A DNA stretch of 64,000 nucleotides from Loxodes magnus. Lineage: Eukaryota; Ciliophora; Karyorelictea; Loxodida; Loxodidae. The stretch lies in NCBI GenBank assembly GCA_946699065.1, contig CAMPDV010000361.1:186001-250000 (forward strand). The letters are read 5' to 3'. Positions 23,641-35,951 of this stretch are shown piece after piece; the first letter of the stretch is position 1; every line of letters begins with the position of its first letter. The position numbers and the translations under genes are program-made. Under the pieces are notes generated by a model. That model saw only the letters and a list, made by a program, of their open reading frames with translations. It was not told the origin of the DNA and searched no databases.

Positions 23641-24513
23641 ATGCTACAAGAAGAACTCTTGCAACACTTACCAAAACAGGAATGAAAATCAGAAGCAGAA
23701 ATACTTCAATTTACGTCCTCTTAAACCGACTCTTCTTATAAAGTTCAAATCCATAAATCATAAAGATAGGAAAGGTACGGAAATAAATCTCTGAATTTCA
23801 AATATGACAGAGAAACCAAAGCAATAAAAGAAAATGTAAAATCCAGACAATGTATAAATTATACTTTGGATAAAGACAATAATCATTAGCTATCTAATAC
23901 TGATGAAATTCAATCTTCAGAAAAAGGTCTAAATTGAAAGAATCAAAAAATCAATCAAAAACTGAAGCAAAAAAATTTATAGAGTTAATCGAGACTGATG
24001 ATTTAAGAAAGAGAAATAGATGTTTTTGAACTATCTAATGGGACTAGAGCAAATAAATTGCCTAACTTGACGAAAAAGTAAAGAATTAGCACGATAACTT
24101 AAAGCTCTGAAACGTGCGACAAAAAGAGCAAAAGGAATATTCGCAAAAAGTAGAAATATAAAAAGAAGCAATCTTTATCTATCAGTAAAAGGTGTTTTAA
24201 ATTTGTCAAGCAGAAATTTTAATACTGTGTAAATTGCTCATATCTCTTTAGGATTTGTTAGAAATTTAAGTTTTATAAAGAAATTATTGAAAAGATTAGT
24301 ACCGTGAAAAAGAGTCGGAAAGAAAAATTAAGACCATTTTGAAAGATAAACTAAAAATAAATTAGCATATTGTTCTGTAACCAAACTGGAACGTCAAAAA
24401 AGTGAATAGATTAATTGAACAGAGAGAGTAGATGTGAATCAAAAATCTGGAGAATCCCGAGTTTTCAATCTTACAAAAAATGTATGTCCTAAACATTTTT
24501 TGAAGCATAATAA
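23641..24513 (+). CDS. unknown basic protein, about 290 aa
   Basis: From the ATG at 23641, after an A-rich leader, one frame gives natural protein sequence for 290 codons without any frame change. It opens MLQEELLQHLPKQEWKSEAE, then a hydrophilic region rich in K, N, S and Q, then a basic stretch (KRNIRKKQKYKKKQS). A Cys-containing segment follows (C-x9-C-x2-C-x6-C, near 24195-24260) that could bind a metal, then WRIPSFQSYKK. Double TAA at 24508-24513 is the likely end only if TAA can stop here; otherwise the end is open. It lies alone in AT-rich DNA. I do not recognise the family; a nucleic-acid-binding role is a guess from charge. Confidence 0.5.
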
Positions 24514-25309
24514 AGTATAAACTGTTTTTTTCTGTATGAGATTGCAATTCCTTTGCAATAGAAAACTTTAATTTATCTTTGATTTAATTAAGATGATTAA
24601 AGTAAAACAATTTCTTTCAGACACAAATATTTTATTAAATTAAGTATTAAATAAATAAAGCATAAATAATTTATTAATTTATAAAAATTAAAAAATTAAA
24701 AATAAATAAGCTTAAATTTTAAATTTTAAATTATTAATAAAAATAAATTTGAGTTTAAAGCTAATAAAAAGAAATTTAAAATTTTAATATTTGAGATTTA
24801 TCCTAAGATATATTAAATGTGCTATTTACAAAATTTAAAAATTAAAAAAGTTAAAAATAGTTTTTAAAGTTTAATTATCAAAAAAATAAATTTTTATTTA
24901 AAAAGCCAAGCAACTCATATCTAAATTAAATAATTATAATTAAAAAAAATGAACTAAAAATAATGAAAACTTAATATAAATAATTATGATATTTATTTAT
25001 TTTCAATTACTAAAAATAATAAAATGATATATTTGTAGAAATATTTTTATATATTAAAAAACTATCTTGTACAGCTTTTAAAAATTAAAATATAATATAA
25101 TTCTAGAACTTAAATTATTTAACAATTTTTTAATATTAAACTAATATTTTATTGGAATTAATATAGGTTATTTAAAAAAATTATTTTAGCATATTAAAAA
25201 CTACAGATTTTATTAATATTTTTCTTTTATTTATTTATAGTAAAATTTTTAATAATTGAATATAAAATATAATCAAGAATAAAATTTATTAATATATAAT
25301 ATAAAATGA
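24514..25309. other. very AT-rich stretch, nothing seen
   Basis: Almost only A and T with AAATAAAT-type runs. No gene, repeat array or RNA gene is visible. Confidence 0.55.
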
Positions 25310-25705
25310 ATGTCGGCCGCGTCAGTCAAACTAGCAGGCAATCTGGTGAAGTGTATACTGCATTGCGAGTAATCTCGCACTAGATGCCACCATGGGGAAG
25401 GATGAACAAGCTCAGAAGAGACAAACCTAACTTATCCGAGTGTTCTCTCTTGAAAATATGAAAGCTTGGCTGACGTTCCTGCTAATGACTAATTACTAAT
25501 TCTTATTTGGACCTTATTCAAGAAGTCTGAAATATTTGACTCAAGATTTAAGAATAATATTTAATAAGAATTTTCCCCATTAGGTGAAACTGAAATGACT
25601 CTTTGGATGAATAGAATAAAATCAAACTTTTGAGAACACTTTTTTTAATATTAAATATTAATACTGAAAGAGCTGTGCATCAACGAGGTGTTACGCGCTC
25701 TATAA
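25310..25705 (-). mobile_element. hairpin-headed short element S3 fused to the TGGTGGCATCTA element
   Basis: On the minus strand it starts with the shared GC-rich hairpin (25670-25700) beside an AATAAATAAATAAA run. After an AT-rich middle it ends with a ~165 bp body (25320-25485) matching 3484-3647: AGAGAGAACACTC, AGGTTTGTC, ATGGTGGCATCTA, GATTGCCT. It includes an island of C and G (GGCCGC at 25315-25320) that stands out in this DNA. In unit 1 the hairpin element and the body lie ~300 bp apart, so the two parts may be modules of one family. Confidence 0.55.
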
Positions 25706-26762
25706 TAATCTTTATTTATTTATTTTAATTATAAATATTTTTAAAATTATTAAAATGGAATAAACTTTTACTTTAGAGGTTATTTATTATTTGAAACAAT
25801 AACAACAAATATCCTTTCTTAATACAAAAAATAAAAATTTTATTTTCTCTTCAATAAATATTACTTTCACATTAGTTTATTTTTCTAGCCTAAGTATTTA
25901 ATTTTATAATTATAATTATTTTGTTCAAACTAATTAATTATAAATACAATTTAATTTATTCTTAAATATTTGTTACTCTAAATAAAATTTTATTTTATAT
26001 ACTAGTTTAATTTTAACTACTCTTTGCTATGAAGAAATATTTCTTTTACTTATTTAAAATAAAATAATTTATTAGTTCTAATAAGTAAATCTTCTATAAT
26101 TATGATGTATTGTAGATAATCTAAAATTTTTCTATTTTCAAAGATAAAATTATTTTAATATTTGATTTGTTAAAATAATTTACTATGATATAACGAAAGA
26201 AATTAAAATGATAACTAGAGTTAAGATTTAATTAATGTAGCATTTATAGAACCTAATTACAAATTCTAATTAGCTAAAGAAGTTAAAAATGTATTTACTT
26301 TTAATTAATTAATAAATCTAATAAACTTCCAATTATTTAGTGCTTTAATAACTGAAAATATATTATATTGATGTTAATATTATAACTTAGTAATTTTAAA
26401 TAAGTGAATTTAATATATTAATAATTAGGTAAATAAGTATTTAAATATTATGTATATTAAATTATAAACTAAATTAATTAAAATTATATTCTTAAACTTT
26501 AAATTACTTAAATGCTAATAATCTAAAGCTTTTATAAACTATAACGTATTAATATAATAATTAAAATGTAAATGAAGAAACTATGTTAATGCTGCTTATA
26601 TCTATTTAATTTAACAAGTGCAGTAAAAGAAAATAACTTAGTTATAATAAATAATTAACTAATAGTTAACACTTAAAGATTTTGATTGTTTAATATAGAA
26701 ACAGAATAAATTAAAGAAGTTAAAATAAATGTATTAATTCCAAAATTTAGTAGAAGCGTTAA
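25706..26762. other. AT-rich stretch, possible decayed 5' part of a Kelch gene
   Basis: No clear domain. As the 3' neighbour is a plus-strand Kelch remnant, the last few hundred bases may be its decayed upstream part, but I cannot align them. Confidence 0.35.
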
Positions 26763-27225
26763 TTTCCTTTTGAAATAGCACTTTAGAAATTAGTAGTAGA
26801 TAAAAGAGAAGAAAATATATATTCATTTAAAGGAGTAAATTAAACAAAAGTTATAAATGATATATGAAAGTATAATATATAGAATGATACATGAAACTAA
26901 TATTATTTCAATCTTCTTGAAGTGTTTTACGTTAGTGTTATTAGAACCTCTTATTATGGTAGGAAAAATAAAAAATTGAATTAAAATAGAATATTCCAGA
27001 AAAATATATAAAAGAAGAATGAATAATGATAATAAATAAGTACTTAAACATAATTCTTATAATTTATCAGGATTTAGAACTCGAGATAGATTTGCTTATT
27101 CTTTTATTCTAGATCTATCAAGCCTTTTAGTGTTGAGAATAGATGTAGGAAATTTGAACTATAAGAATATTATGGAGAGGGAAGACCAAATATTTAAGTG
27201 CTTTATGATTAAAAAGTATTAAAAA
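26763..27225 (+). pseudogene. diverged Kelch gene fragment
   Basis: From 26763 the plus strand reads FPFEIALQKLVVDKREENIY, then GVNQTKVINDIWKYNIQNDT, close to the Kelch part of the repeated RING-Kelch gene (FPFKI..., LVVDKDEQNIY, KDIWKYNIQNERW). Both Trp are TGA. Downstream a match to IYKRSKEQWQQ survives (near 27020-27040) with the intervening blade degraded (the FGG turn is lost). No RING is visible upstream. It is in the opposite orientation to the five units and outside any unit, so it is an older, decayed dispersed copy. Confidence 0.65.
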
Positions 27226-27309
27226 ATAGCAATTTAGATATAATAAATAGATAAAAAATGCTAATTGCATATAATATTTTAACTGCAATCATTAAAGCGA
27301 ACTTTTAGA

Positions 27310-27907
27310 AGCTGAATTACTTTCATCCATGCTAAACTCTACTTTAATCAATATATTTAGTTTTTAGCTGTTCAAATATTTATTATTAGTAATCGAGGAA
27401 TACTTTTACTGCTTCTCTAAATAAATTCTAAGGCTTGAAGTAAATTTTTTATTGTATTTAAACTTTTTTTTTAATTTCTATCTTATCAGTTCGAGGTTGG
27501 TTTTTTAATTGATAATTTAAATTTTTCTTTAATTTTCTATGGATTTGTTGCTATGTTTTTACTATTAATACAAATTTGGAAGTTAAAGCTTCATCTTAAA
27601 AATAAACTTAACTTAACAAACCTTGATTTTCATTTTTTTATCTTACAAAAGTTACCTAAGATTCTATTTTTTCGCCTTCAGGATATATTTTTCTTTATTC
27701 ATTTTCTCAATTAAGTAATAAAACTGAATAATGTTTTGCTCATGGAGTTTCTCAAGCTTCTTTAGTTTGTTATGAAATTCAATCCTTAACAGGAGTAGAT
27801 TTATCTTTTTGAATTTTTGGTTCTTGCAAGTTAATTGAGACCTAAGATTGATCTATTAGAATTTAAGGTTTAAATTTCCGGATTTGTTTACAATTCTTTT
27901 TATGCAT
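27310..27907 (-). CDS. unknown protein, about 200 aa
   Basis: From the ATG complementary to 27905-27907 the minus strand reads with natural composition in one frame: MHKKNCKQIRKFKPQILIDQ, then VKDWISQQTKEAWETPWAKH, LTSKFVLIVKTQQQIHRKLK and FREAVKVFLDYQQQIFEQLK. Several Trp are TGA. The middle is Gln/Lys-rich and the end looks helical. It converges on the Kelch fragment. I do not recognise a family and the 3' end is uncertain. The even mix of Trp, Pro and charged residues makes chance reading of non-coding DNA unlikely. Confidence 0.5.
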
Positions 27908-28689
27908 AACATGTATAAAGTACTTATATTTAAAAATAAAAAAATAATTTTAGCAGTAATATTTGTATATAAAAATAAATATAAAATATAGCAAAGATTA
28001 AATATATAAGAAATAAAAATTAAATAAACAATTATTAATAGCATATTGTTTGCAATATTATCATTTATTTATTAAAAAGCTTTTATTTTATATTTTTTAA
28101 TTACAATTCTTTTTATAGTTTTATTTTAAATAAAATAAACAAAAATTTAGACTAAATTTAATTATAATGCTTTTTTCTAGATTATTTAATTTTTTTAATG
28201 TTAATGATACAATATTAGCATAAAGTTAATTATTAGAAAGAAATATAAATAAAGATAACTAAAAATAAATAGCAATATTTTCAATTATTAATTAGATTTT
28301 TAGAATAAGAATATTTAAAATTATTAAATTAAATATATTTTAGGCACTTTAATTATTGTTTTTATTATGTTTATTAATGGTCAATTTTTAATTTATTTTT
28401 ATAGTATGACTGATCTATTTCCTTCTTTTATATTTTAGTATCTGAGAATTTTTTTTGTTTAATTTTATTTAGAAACGTATATAATTTTTTTCTTTCTTCA
28501 ATGATCTTTTTGAATTTTTAAATGAAAATATTTTATCTCTAAACAAAACAGAATTATAATATAAATTAAGATATTAATTACAACTTAAACTCCTAGGAAT
28601 AGCCTAAAAAACAGACTAAGTAAGTTTAAATTAAGATTATAATATCTACTATTTTTAATAATAATAATATACTAAATTAAAGTTTTCCT
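27908..28689. other. very AT-rich stretch, nothing seen
   Basis: A and T dominate throughout, with no recognisable gene or repeat. Confidence 0.55.
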
Positions 28690-29460
28690 ATCTACGGAGG
28701 AATTTAAACCCCTTCAATATATACCTCCATAGTTCGTTCTTTGAAGTTTAAAATAAAAGTTCGGGAATCCTAAATTTTTTGGAGTTTTGACACTCCCTTG
28801 AAAAAGCCTCTTTCTAAATATTCTTCCATCCTTGTCTACATAAATTCTTGACAGTTCTCTCCAAAATTCTTCACTATTTGTTCTCTGTTTATCTAAATAT
28901 ATCTTGTATCTCTTGTATGCGTGGAATCTTAATTTATACAGGTAGCACAGCTTGACGATCCTTCTGGGAGGATTTATCTCTATGGATTTTATGTAATCTA
29001 GTTCAATTTTATTTTTAGATAAGGTTAAATTCTTTTTTCTCCCAAAAGCTTCACTTCGATTTCCTGTTTCATTAATCTTTCTTCATTGCTTTAACTTTTC
29101 TATAATAATTTTTGGTTTTGTTTCTTTAATATTTCAACTTCTTCTTATAGGTTATGGATATATTTCATAAGTTATTCTATTATTAGCTATTCATAATTTT
29201 TCTATTTCTACATTATTTTTTAGTTATTACTTTTCATGTAGTTACTTGATCGTGGTTATGGGAGTAAAAAGTCTCGCTTGCTTTAGTCAGTTTTTGTTGA
29301 TTTAATTTCTTATTCAATTTAAGATTGTCTTTATTTTTCTAAATATGGGGATTAAAGAGCCTAAGAAAATTATTATGTTATTAAAGAAAATGCGGTTGAA
29401 GAAGAATTAGCAGTCTCTGGTTTTCTTTCCTTTTTCTATGGAGCTGGAAAAAACCCTTCT
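28690..29460 (-). CDS. ORF1-like coiled-coil protein with basic C-terminal domain
   Basis: On the minus strand a coiled coil (HNLQEEVEILKKQNQKLL, SNEERLMKQEIEVK; about 29165-29045) is followed, after an apparent one-base frame change, by a well-composed basic domain. It contains IELDYIKSIEINPPRRIVKL, YKIYLDKQRTNSEEFWRELS and FRKRLFQGSVKTPKNLGF, ending NYGGIYWRGLNSSVDR near 28695. Coil plus basic domain is the layout of LINE ORF1 proteins, and the coil resembles the start of the 57.9 kb cassette. No zinc knuckle is visible. It abuts the left edge of unit 3. Confidence 0.5.
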
Positions 29461-29773
29461 TGAGAGCTTGTGCCATTTAATTTGAAAAATGTATTAGATA
29501 GGTAAATTGAAATGAATTATGAATGATATTTTGATATTAATATAATTATATTGGAGTAAAATATTTATGACTATAGTAATAAAAACTAGTATTTAAATTT
29601 TGGATATGGCTACATATTATAGTATTTACTATTATATTCTGTTTCAACTAGGTAATAAATAGCGTATTTATGATTTGATTGTTTTTAGTTACTAATAAAG
29701 ACTAATTTAGATAATTTAAAGGAAAAATGTAAATATTATGCATTTGATTAATAATTTATAATATATTTACTAA
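29461..29773. other. AT-rich spacer left of unit 3
   Basis: Nothing recognisable. It ends exactly where similarity to 11744 begins. Confidence 0.5.
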
Positions 29774-31918
29774 GTTATCAGCTTATAGTTTTAAAGTTTA
29801 TTTTAAGTTTTGTAAATTTTGCTTATTAGCTAGTATTTCTTCAATACTATCATTATAATGGATTTAATTAATTATTATATTTAATTGATTAGTTATAGAA
29901 TTAAAGTCACTTTTCTTTACTCAAAAGTATTTTCTCAATAACTTATAAAGTAAGAGTTAATCAAATAGGCTAATATAGCTAAAATATTTTCTTAAGTTTA
30001 AAGAAATTATTCATGTTCTTACCTTTTAATTAGATATTAAATAGTAAGATAATTACAGTTTAATGGTGAAAACATATCTGTTTGCTATTCAAATTACCTT
30101 TATTTATTTAGTCCATGAAAATGTTAAATTTTTCAATCCATTATCTCCTTTTTGTTATCTTATGTTAGTATACAATATTTTCTTTATCTCATTAAATTTA
30201 TTTTTGATACTTTTTTAATTCATTTCTTAAACGTTTCTTTTAAGTATTAGCAACATATCCACAACTTAATTTAACTTCTTATTTTTCCTATATCATTATC
30301 TACCTTAACCAGCTTCAAAGAATATGTAGCTCATTGTGAAGCTTTTCCAATATTTTTCCAATTTTCAGTTTTTAGTAATATAACCTTCTTACTTATGATC
30401 TATATCTGCTATTTTAACAATTAATAGATATCATCTAGTATTCTTTCCTAAACAATTCTTATGCTAATTATGCTATTAGTCCCTTAAAAAATAGTCTTAA
30501 ACTTTCTTTTGTAGTAATCTAGGTTGGATCTTATGCTGAATTATTGCATTATAGTTTTAATTAATAGCTACTATCCTACTGGATTTAGTTTATTTGCTAG
30601 AAATTATGTATATGTGCATTAAATCTCATACTATACTTATAAACTTAAATTGCTTTTAATTACGCTTTCATAGAAACGGATTCATTATTCCTCAAGTAGG
30701 CGCATATACATTAAGTAAGATTCATACAAATTACAACCCTTCCAGTATTTCATTTTATTCCATTTACTTCATACTCTCTCCATATCAATTCTTCTTTAAT
30801 ATATAAAGCCACTCCTTTACTAAGTCTAGTTCCATTATTCCTTTATTTCAAGCATATCTTTAATTCAATCTATAAACACTTCTTGAGTCACCATAATATA
30901 TCTTTTTCAAGCATTCATTTACATAACTCTTCTTTGTTAGACTTTATTCCTCTTATATTATCAGTTCTTATGTTTAATTAATTTAAATATTCAAATTTTC
31001 TTTATCTTCATTGTTTGATTCTTTAGTATCATCAATTTAGCTTAGTCTTTTTCAAAACCAAATTACTCTAATGTTTGTATTTATGTTCAGGTTTTATATA
31101 TGCTATCTTTTCTCATATTATTTCTTGTTTATTATTCAAAGTAATTGCATCAGTTATCAAAATAGCTAGTTACTTATTGAACCTTATTTTTTCAAAAGGT
31201 TCAATTCCATTTTTTCTCTCATGGTGTTAAACTTTGGCTTTTCCATATATCTAAGTAGCAGAAATCATTTTATCTCAGCATTTATTCAGTTAAATGATCT
31301 TTTATTATTCTATCAATTGTTGCCTATTTCGGGTGTAATTTAAATAATTATTTAAGCAATTTTATACTTTAGGATCCAAATTTTTGAATGCTACTCTTCT
31401 TTATAATTTCTTTAACATTTCTTTAGTTTTTCTATTTTTATTTATATATCTTTTATTTCAGTGTGTTATTTCTTGTTACATAATCTACCACTTTTTTTGA
31501 TATTCCAATATAACTGATTATTAGCTTGATTTATTTTTATCTTCTATATTACTTAGTACTGTGTCTAATTTTTAGACAATTTCATATCATCATATTGCCA
31601 ATTAATTTAATTTACACTTAGATTTTTTCTTCCAGTCAAGTAGGAATATTTTCTGGATAAGTGGTTTATGACAATTCTGGTTACATAATACTTCTACCAT
31701 CATATCATGTTATTCCTTTTATTATAAGCAAAACTGTTTTTTATATTTCCGAAGGCTTTTAGCTATTTTTCTGTTTTAGTTAAGCAGTTATCTAAACCTA
31801 AAGAGTATTTTATTAGTTCATCATATTTTTCTTGCTTTTTTCTCCATCTTCAAAATTTGATTTGGATGTTTCTCAGTATTTCTTAATGGTTTATCATATT
31901 AATCTCGAAAATTTATTA
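29774..31918 (-). pseudogene. family C non-LTR retrotransposon, unit 3
   Basis: It is nearly identical to 11744-13240 over its left ~1.5 kb (endonuclease start IRGIKSNKEEL near 30970), then diverges more from about 31320 with several small indels. The sharp change in similarity suggests recombination or gene conversion between units. Content and orientation are as in unit 2. It is decayed, with no clear reverse transcriptase. Confidence 0.65.
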
Positions 31919-31919
31919 T

Positions 31920-32695
31920 ATAAAAAAATGATCCCGAAAAAGTAATAATCATCTATCTAGCCAAGCTCAAAATGATTACTTAATCGATCTGGAATTTCTC
32001 TTAAGTGAGAACCAAAAGCTATAATATTCGTTTCAAGAGCTACTGAGAAATATAATAGTCCTATAGGAAAGCATCACTGGAATTCACATCAATAGCAATG
32101 AGATCAAATAGCAACTTAACCTTATTCCTTCGATTGAACAAATTAATTAGAAAATTTAAGCGTCCGAAGCAAAATTAGAGTTTTTCCGATAATATAATAA
32201 ACAAATTTATGAAAAATGGATTTCTTAGATCATGCAAAATCAAGGAAAATATCTTATGGACATAGAAGCAAAAGATCCATAGTAATTTATTATCAGGAAA
32301 AGAAAAATGCTGATATTTTAAAAAAATGGGACACAAGATAAGAGACTGTTGGTAGTTATTAAAAAAAAAGAATAAAAAATCCAAAAATAATGGTATAATT
32401 TAAAAAAGTTGTGAAAAATGCAAGATGGTAGAATATTCAGAAAAAATGATTGTAAATCACTTAGGATACCCCTTAAATTCAAGCGACTGTTAGTAATTTC
32501 AACAGAAGTTGGTTAGGATTCGACACAGAAAAGATACCGAGAAAGAAAAGATTCAGATTTGTCAAGAGACATGATAACGAAGATCGAAATAAATTTAAAG
32601 TAGAAGGTGAATTTTATTAAACTTAACAAAAAATTTGATTTGTGACAAAACTAATAATGTTGAAGTTAAGATAATCTATTATATTATCTTATCTT
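31920..32695 (+). mobile_element. zinc-knuckle cassette, unit 3
   Basis: It is in the same position as 13886-14660 and similar throughout. The coiled coil is kept, but the zinc knuckle has lost its second Cys (CWYFKKMG near 32310), so the protein is broken. It shares the unit 2 borders, so a single insertion predates the split of units 2 and 3. Confidence 0.55.
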
Positions 32696-33227
32696 ATGAT
32701 TGAATTTTAAACGAGAGTATAGGTGCTATAATGGCTTGGCTTTATTATTTGCTAAGGGACATTTTTAAGTATATAGATTTTAGTTTAAATGATCAAACGA
32801 ATAATGTATTTAAGGGTTTAAGATGTTGACTTGATGATAGTAGTGATGTCTTAATTAGTATTTAAATATAGGTAAAGCTTAATGATAATCTGATTATAGT
32901 TTTGATTTAATTAGATAAATAATAGAGTAATCTAAGTAGAACTTGTATAATTTGAATATAAGGATGTATTTAAAGATAGTTTTTATGACTATGTTGAATA
33001 TAAGTATGTTATAAACTGTATGTTTGTATCTGAATAATGATAATATTTTAATAATAGATTTTTAAAGATGTTCAGATAAAATCTTATTCTTTATTTATTT
33101 CAGACGCTTTAAATATTTTAATAAGTAGTAACATATTTAACTAATTATAGATCTTTAATTACTTCTTTACATATTAAATTATATTTATTAAAATAATATT
33201 ATAATATAGATATTAAAATTATGTTTA
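32696..33227. other. 3' flank of the RING-Kelch gene, unit 3
   Basis: It corresponds to 14661-15192, with many small indels relative to units 2, 4 and 5. Probably untranslated. Confidence 0.45.
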
Positions 33228-34622
33228 TCAGTTATGACTTCTAATACTTCTATAACTCAATTTTTCTAAATCAATCCTCATTATTGAAACTCCTGGTTTC
33301 TCTATAGCAAAAACATATCCATAGTTATTTCTTATTTTCATCTCCGTTAAAGCCACAACATCTTTAAAAATTTAGCTTTATTATCATTATTCTTTGCTTC
33401 TTTTATATATTCTTCTTGAATATTATTTCGTAAATCCATTTTTCATATCTCCAAATATGATAAAAGGCTCTAAAGAAACTATAGAACTAGCAACAGCTTC
33501 AGGAACATTCAGATTTTGCTTACTTCATCTATCATTCTATATATTATATTTTCATATATCTTTTAAAGTTTATCCTTTCTAATTTATCCCTCCAAAAGAA
33601 TAAATATTTTATTCATCTTTATCTACTACTAAAGTTTAGCCTGCTATTTTAAATGGAAATTAAGAGCATTTTTATCCTTTATTTTAGTTTCCTGTCTTTA
33701 ACTTTTCTACTGATTATAAAACTTGATTATTATCAGTTAATCCTCCAACCACATAAACATATTTTTAAGCAGCTGCTATTCCAAAATCACCTCTTCCTTC
33801 ATTTAGATAGCTAAGTTTTATACTATTACCTTCAAAATCAAATTATCAAGTTTCTTTTATTCATTTCTTTTAATTTCTGTTATATCCTCCTATTAAATAT
33901 AACTTATTTTAATATTCTATACTTTAACTAAGTTCTGGAATTATAATTTAAGCTTAGACTTATCGTATTTACTCTGTTTAAATATTAAATAAACTTAATT
34001 TTTAAATTCCTCAATTAAAAAAGTGAATATAGTTAGATTATATAAAGTGTTAGGTTAGTTTATGTTAATTAGTCTAAATAATATTTGGTTACTTAGTATT
34101 GTGTTATAGTTTGTATCTTATTAGATTGTAAGTTAATTTAGACTTTAGTATTGTAGGTGGTTATGAGTTATATTAGAGTATAGTTGGTTTTAGTGATTAG
34201 TAGAATTAGATAATATTTGAGTGTTATTTTTGGTAGATAAATGTTGGTTAATGATTGATGATGATATTAGTTAGTGGTATTATGAGAGTATTACTAATGT
34301 TTGATTATTTGGTTGTAATGGTTTTAGATTTTTCCATAATTTACCTCCTTATCTCTTTTAATTTCTATCTAGCATCTTAAATCTTTTATATGTATTATTA
34401 GTTTTAAAATATCATTCTTATTAAATCACTTTCTTAAGGTAAATCATCAAATCTAAAATGGAATCCTTTTTAACAAATAGGACATTACATTATGCCTTAT
34501 AATCAGTACTCAGTATTCAAACACAAACCACAGTAAATATGTCCACAAGGTAAGACAGTTGGAAGAGCATTAGTTAAGTTGTAATCTTCTAAGCAGATTA
34601 AGCATTTTGGTAACGCTTACAT
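33228..34622 (-). CDS. RING-Kelch protein, unit 3 (full length, 464 aa)
   Basis: Start complementary to 34620-34622 and TGA complementary to 33228-33230 give 1395 nt, the same as units 2 and 5, at a constant offset of 18035 from unit 2 at both ends. The domain layout is that of unit 2. The Kelch part shows scattered substitutions (for example STFRF for unit 2 SGRFKF) without indels, while the RING and linker part is almost identical to the other units. The lack of frameshifts contrasts with the neighbouring retrotransposon frames and supports selection on the protein. Confidence 0.85.
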
Positions 34623-34916
34623 TTTTATTATTATTTAGACTACAAAAGCTATAAAAGCTAATTTATAACAGTTACCATCAAAAATACACTCAATTATATC
34701 AACTATTACATTATTACTTTATTTAGAATTATTTATTTAAAAGTACAATATTAGGATATTATATCAAGTAGCAATAATATATTCCACATATCGCCAATCT
34801 TAGATCGAGATTAGTTATTAAATTTAATAAAGGTATGAAAGAGCTTTACAAAATATCTTTGATATTATTTTTAAGTAAAACGTCTCTATCGCAAAATATT
34901 ATAACTACTAGAAGTA
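34623..34916. promoter_or_regulatory. divergent intergenic/promoter region, unit 3
   Basis: It corresponds to 1020-1303. The core reads AATCTTAGATCGAGATT here, one arm changed. Confidence 0.35.
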
Positions 34917-35820
34917 ATGCAGAAAAAAAAGGATAGAAATCTAAAATCTAAGCGACCTATCAAAAAAGTAGGTAATTTAGAACATCATATCAAATCTCAG
35001 CTCTGTGCAAATCATTATAATGGAAGAAGAAAAGAATGAGCAAATACCATAAAATGAGGAGGAGAATACACAGCTCAAAATTGCTAAAAGAGTAGGAGTT
35101 ACCTGTTTCAATAAATGTTTATAAGAAAATTACTACAACCAAAGACTCAGTCCAGCAGAAATGCAAGAAAATGAAATCGTTCAAGCATTTCTCAAGATAT
35201 CTGAAATAAGAATATGGTAAAAATATTGAGAGTATGAAAATCTTTCAGACACTAATAATTTTTATAGAATTCAAAAATAAGGAAACACTCACACAATTCG
35301 GAAATAATTAAACATAGAATATTAGAAATGTTGTAATACCAACAGAACAAAGAAATAAAGAGGAATTCTACAAAATTAAGAACTACCCGATTCACTGAAC
35401 ATTTAACATTTATTCAAGTTTAAGCCAGGTAGAAACCCATCTATAGCAGTACAGAAAAATAATATGTACACAGAGATCGGAACCGTAAAAGGTACAACGT
35501 GAGCCAATGGGAAAATGAAAAATTTTTTAGGATTGAAGGAGATCAAAGATGCAGGAAGTATACCAGATAAGTTAGACGAAGGAAATATAAGCACTTACTT
35601 GAGTTATCCATCAATTTGAAAATGTATGAACTGTAACCGAAAAAGGCTCAGCTCAAATTAATGCTTAAGAAAAAAAGCTATATGGGAAGCAATTAAAAAT
35701 GCTAAGGAAGTAAAAATCAGGTTGATGCATTCAGAAATCAGGAATAAAATGCTTTACTATAAAGAGAAACAGATCATGAAGGAAAAGAAGGTGAAGAAAA
35801 CTGAAGAGGATTAACTTTCA
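34917..35820 (+). pseudogene. family A ORF1, unit 3
   Basis: It is homologous to ORF1 of unit 2 (blocks GVTCFNKCL, LSPAEMQENEIV, TVKGTTWANGKMKN). Extra or missing bases relative to unit 2 occur near 34950 and 35195. It lacks the 36 bp WD40-like patch (site 35601-35610). Confidence 0.55.
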
Positions 35821-35951
35821 AATAGAATATCACTTTTTATTTCTAGTAAAGACAACAAGTTTAAGACATACTAAAATTACTTTAAAAGCGATCGACTAAA
35901 ATAGATACTTAACTTCAAAATTGAATAAATAAAACTGAAGCAAAACTATCA

